Below are positions 5,285 through 6,341 of a stretch of 6,341 bases of DNA, piece after piece; positions within the stretch are counted from its first letter, which is position 1; each line of letters starts with the position of its first letter. The stretch is from Chthoniobacterales bacterium. GTDB lineage: Bacteria; Verrucomicrobiota; Verrucomicrobiia; Chthoniobacterales; UBA6821. The translations under genes were made by a program, and so were the position numbers. The stretch is from the NCBI GenBank assembly GCA_021733705.1, contig JAIPKF010000087.1, positions 1 through 6,341 of the forward strand. The letters are read 5' to 3'. Below the pieces are notes generated by a model, which was not told the DNA's origin, did not search any database, and saw only the letters and a list, made by a program, of their open reading frames with translations.

Positions 5285-5740
5285 CTAAGAATTTTTTTTG
5301 TCTATGAGAACAATGAATACTCCGGCGAGAATTAAAATTACTCCAAGACTTTTTATAAGATTAAGCTCGAATTTTCCATAAAACAGCCAAGTAAAAAGTA
5401 TAATAAATACAGGGTAAGAAATAACTATGACTCCTACTAGTATAGGATTTTTTGCGCCAATAGAAAAAATATTGAAAACATCCCCTAAACACCAAAACAA
5501 GGCCCCAAAAAAAATCCAACAAAGACTGCTTACTTCAAATTCATTTAATGAAAATACATGGGAGATATTTTTGCCTTTTAGCAAAAGAAGACCAGAGACA
5601 ACAAGCATTCCTAATAAATAATAGAAAAAGCAAAAAATTAGCGGATCTATTTTATTATGAAGGAATGGTCCAATCAAAACGTCACTTCCTCCCCATAATA
5701 TAGAAGCTAGAACGGCATAAATGATCCATTTATAATGCAT
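5285..5740 (-). CDS. Half-size EamA/DMT transporter protein, first gene of a pair
   Basis: This 151-residue membrane protein has one EamA repeat with five hydrophobic segments (about 5-27, 34-54, 73-95, 99-121, 131-147). It aligns without gaps to the neighbour at 4805-5254 for about 141 residues with roughly 53 identities by hand count. Shared blocks include ASxLWGxS, GAKN, ISYP and FTWLF, so the two arose by duplication. It differs in its buried polar residues: D20 in segment one and D87 and N90 in segment three, where the partner has Y20, A87 and T90. Conversely it has V106 where the partner has E106. It ends DKKNS and stops with TAG 30 bases before the partner's ATG, which fits one transcript and a heterodimer. 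The gene is noticeably AT-richer than its neighbours. No Shine-Dalgarno and no convincing promoter were found upstream. Confidence 0.85.
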   Translation of the reverse strand: MHYKWIIYAVLASILWGGSDVLIGPFLHNKIDPLIFCFFYYLLGMLVVSGLLLLKGKNISHVFSLNEFEVSSLCWIFFGALFWCLGDVFNIFSIGAKNPILVGVIVISYPVFIILFTWLFYGKFELNLIKSLGVILILAGVFIVLIDKKNS

Positions 5741-5910
5741 AAAATCTGTTTTGTTATTACATTTCTATCGCATTATTTCTACAGTACTGACACATTGAAC
5801 TGAAGATTGACTTGCCAGTCCAACATGGTAGCAAGTTTCTATGAGTTCAACATAATAGTTAAATTACTTAAAAAATAGAATCTTTATTTATACTTATCAA
5901 AATAGTTTAG
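5741..5910. other. Divergent intergenic region with nested inverted repeats
   Basis: This region separates the divergently transcribed EamA pair and CYTH gene. An outer pair TTGAACT (5795-5801) and AGTTCAA (5844-5850) encloses an inner pair CTTGC (5811-5815) and GCAAG (5831-5835). A TTGACT/AGTCCAA near-match with one bulge (5808-5823) competes with the inner pair. This could be an operator or a small structured RNA, or chance. The region contains no credible coding frame and no tRNA-like cloverleaf. Confidence 0.3.
5889..5894 (+). promoter_or_regulatory. Putative -10 element for the CYTH gene
   Basis: TATACT matches five of six positions of the -10 consensus and lies 17 bases before the ATG at 5911. 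That would give a leader of roughly ten bases. The -35 is poor: TTACTT at 5864-5869 has a spacing of 19. The surrounding DNA is AT-rich, so a chance match is quite possible. Confidence 0.35.
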
Positions 5911-6341
5911 ATGCCACTTGAAATTGAACGAAAATTTTTAGTTTTAAACAACGACTGGAAACGTAATGCGACTGGTATCAACTACTCCCAAGGATATCTC
6001 TCGAGCTATCCTGGAATCACAATCCGTGCGCGGACCCAAGGAGGAAAGGCATTTTTAACTATTAAAGGTCGTAGCCAAGGGATTAGTAGATCCGAGTTTG
6101 AGTACGAAATCCCTTTGCAAGAGGCTCTAGAATTGCAAAGCCTCTCTATTACTCCACTTATTAAAAAAACCCGCTATCAGGTTAGTTATAAAAAAAAGAT
6201 TTGGGAAGTCGATGAATTTCATGGCGATAATGAAGGGCTTGTGATCGCTGAGATTGAGCTCGATGACCCGAAGGAATTTATCATACTCCCTCCATGGGTT
6301 GGAGAGGAAGTTTCTTGTGATCAGCGCTACTTCAATTCCAA
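5911..6341 (+). CDS. CYTH / triphosphate tunnel metalloenzyme family protein (3' end beyond window)
   Basis: CYTH proteins fold as an eight-stranded tunnel that binds triphosphates; bacterial single-domain members are commonly inorganic triphosphatases, and a few are adenylate cyclases. The N-terminal signature EIERK (E4, E6, K8) gives the metal- and phosphate-binding ExExK motif. It is followed by GYLSS (28-32), the basic pair R39 and R41 in TIRARTQGG, K52 in TIKG, and RSEFEYEIP (60-68) with alternating acidic residues. Further on come KKTRYQVSY, WEVDEFHG, AEIELDD and the family-typical ending DQRYFNS. The window stops after 143 complete codons; single-domain relatives are about 150-160 residues, so only a short tail should be missing. 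An in-frame TAG immediately before the ATG fixes the start. There is no Shine-Dalgarno. The exact substrate cannot be told from sequence. Confidence 0.9.
   Translation, partial: MPLEIERKFLVLNNDWKRNATGINYSQGYLSSYPGITIRARTQGGKAFLTIKGRSQGISRSEFEYEIPLQEALELQSLSITPLIKKTRYQVSYKKKIWEVDEFHGDNEGLVIAEIELDDPKEFIILPPWVGEEVSCDQRYFNS

Overview
The window looks like bacterial chromosomal DNA of moderate to low GC, made of housekeeping-type genes with a mobile-repeat-rich left end. The best taxonomic clue is the sigma factor. Its region 2 reads GGKLSTYGSWWIRQSIKRAL and ALANQSKTIRLP, a wording I associate with Verrucomicrobiota (Opitutae-like lineages) rather than with Chlamydiae or Proteobacteria. This assignment is an inference from remembered family patterns, not from a search.

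Layout. Positions 1-258 and about 1202-1466 hold three copies (the first cut by the window edge) of one short non-coding repeat family. The copies have 13-base terminal inverted repeats (TGAAATATCCGGG and its complement) bordered by TTAA. They carry no transposase and look like MITEs (miniature inverted-repeat elements). Two of them directly abut, and their TTAA supplies, the stop codons of two different minus-strand genes: a 287-residue sigma-70 factor (255-1118) and an unrecognised 88-residue protein (1463-1729). From 1785 the plus strand carries an extended -10 promoter, a YifB/ComM-family Mg-chelatase-like AAA+ ATPase (1813-3351), and a CCA-adding tRNA nucleotidyltransferase with an HD domain (3467-4861). 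Convergent with the latter, and overlapping its 3' end by 57 bases, is a minus-strand pair of half-size EamA/DMT membrane proteins (4805-5254 and 5285-5740). A 170-base divergent intergenic region follows, then the start of a CYTH/triphosphate-tunnel enzyme (5911 to the window end, truncated by the edge).

Function. The genes do not form one pathway: transcription initiation, DNA uptake/recombination, tRNA maturation, small-molecule export and triphosphate metabolism are all represented. The two EamA proteins are the one clear functional unit. They are tandem paralogues that align without gaps over about 141 residues and together supply the ten membrane segments of a normal DMT transporter. 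The most unusual material is the repeat family: it is conserved in structure, TTAA-bounded, in one orientation, stop-codon-associated, and it brackets the sigma factor gene. A second genome-style feature is that almost no gene here has a recognisable Shine-Dalgarno sequence, and at least one has a very short predicted leader.
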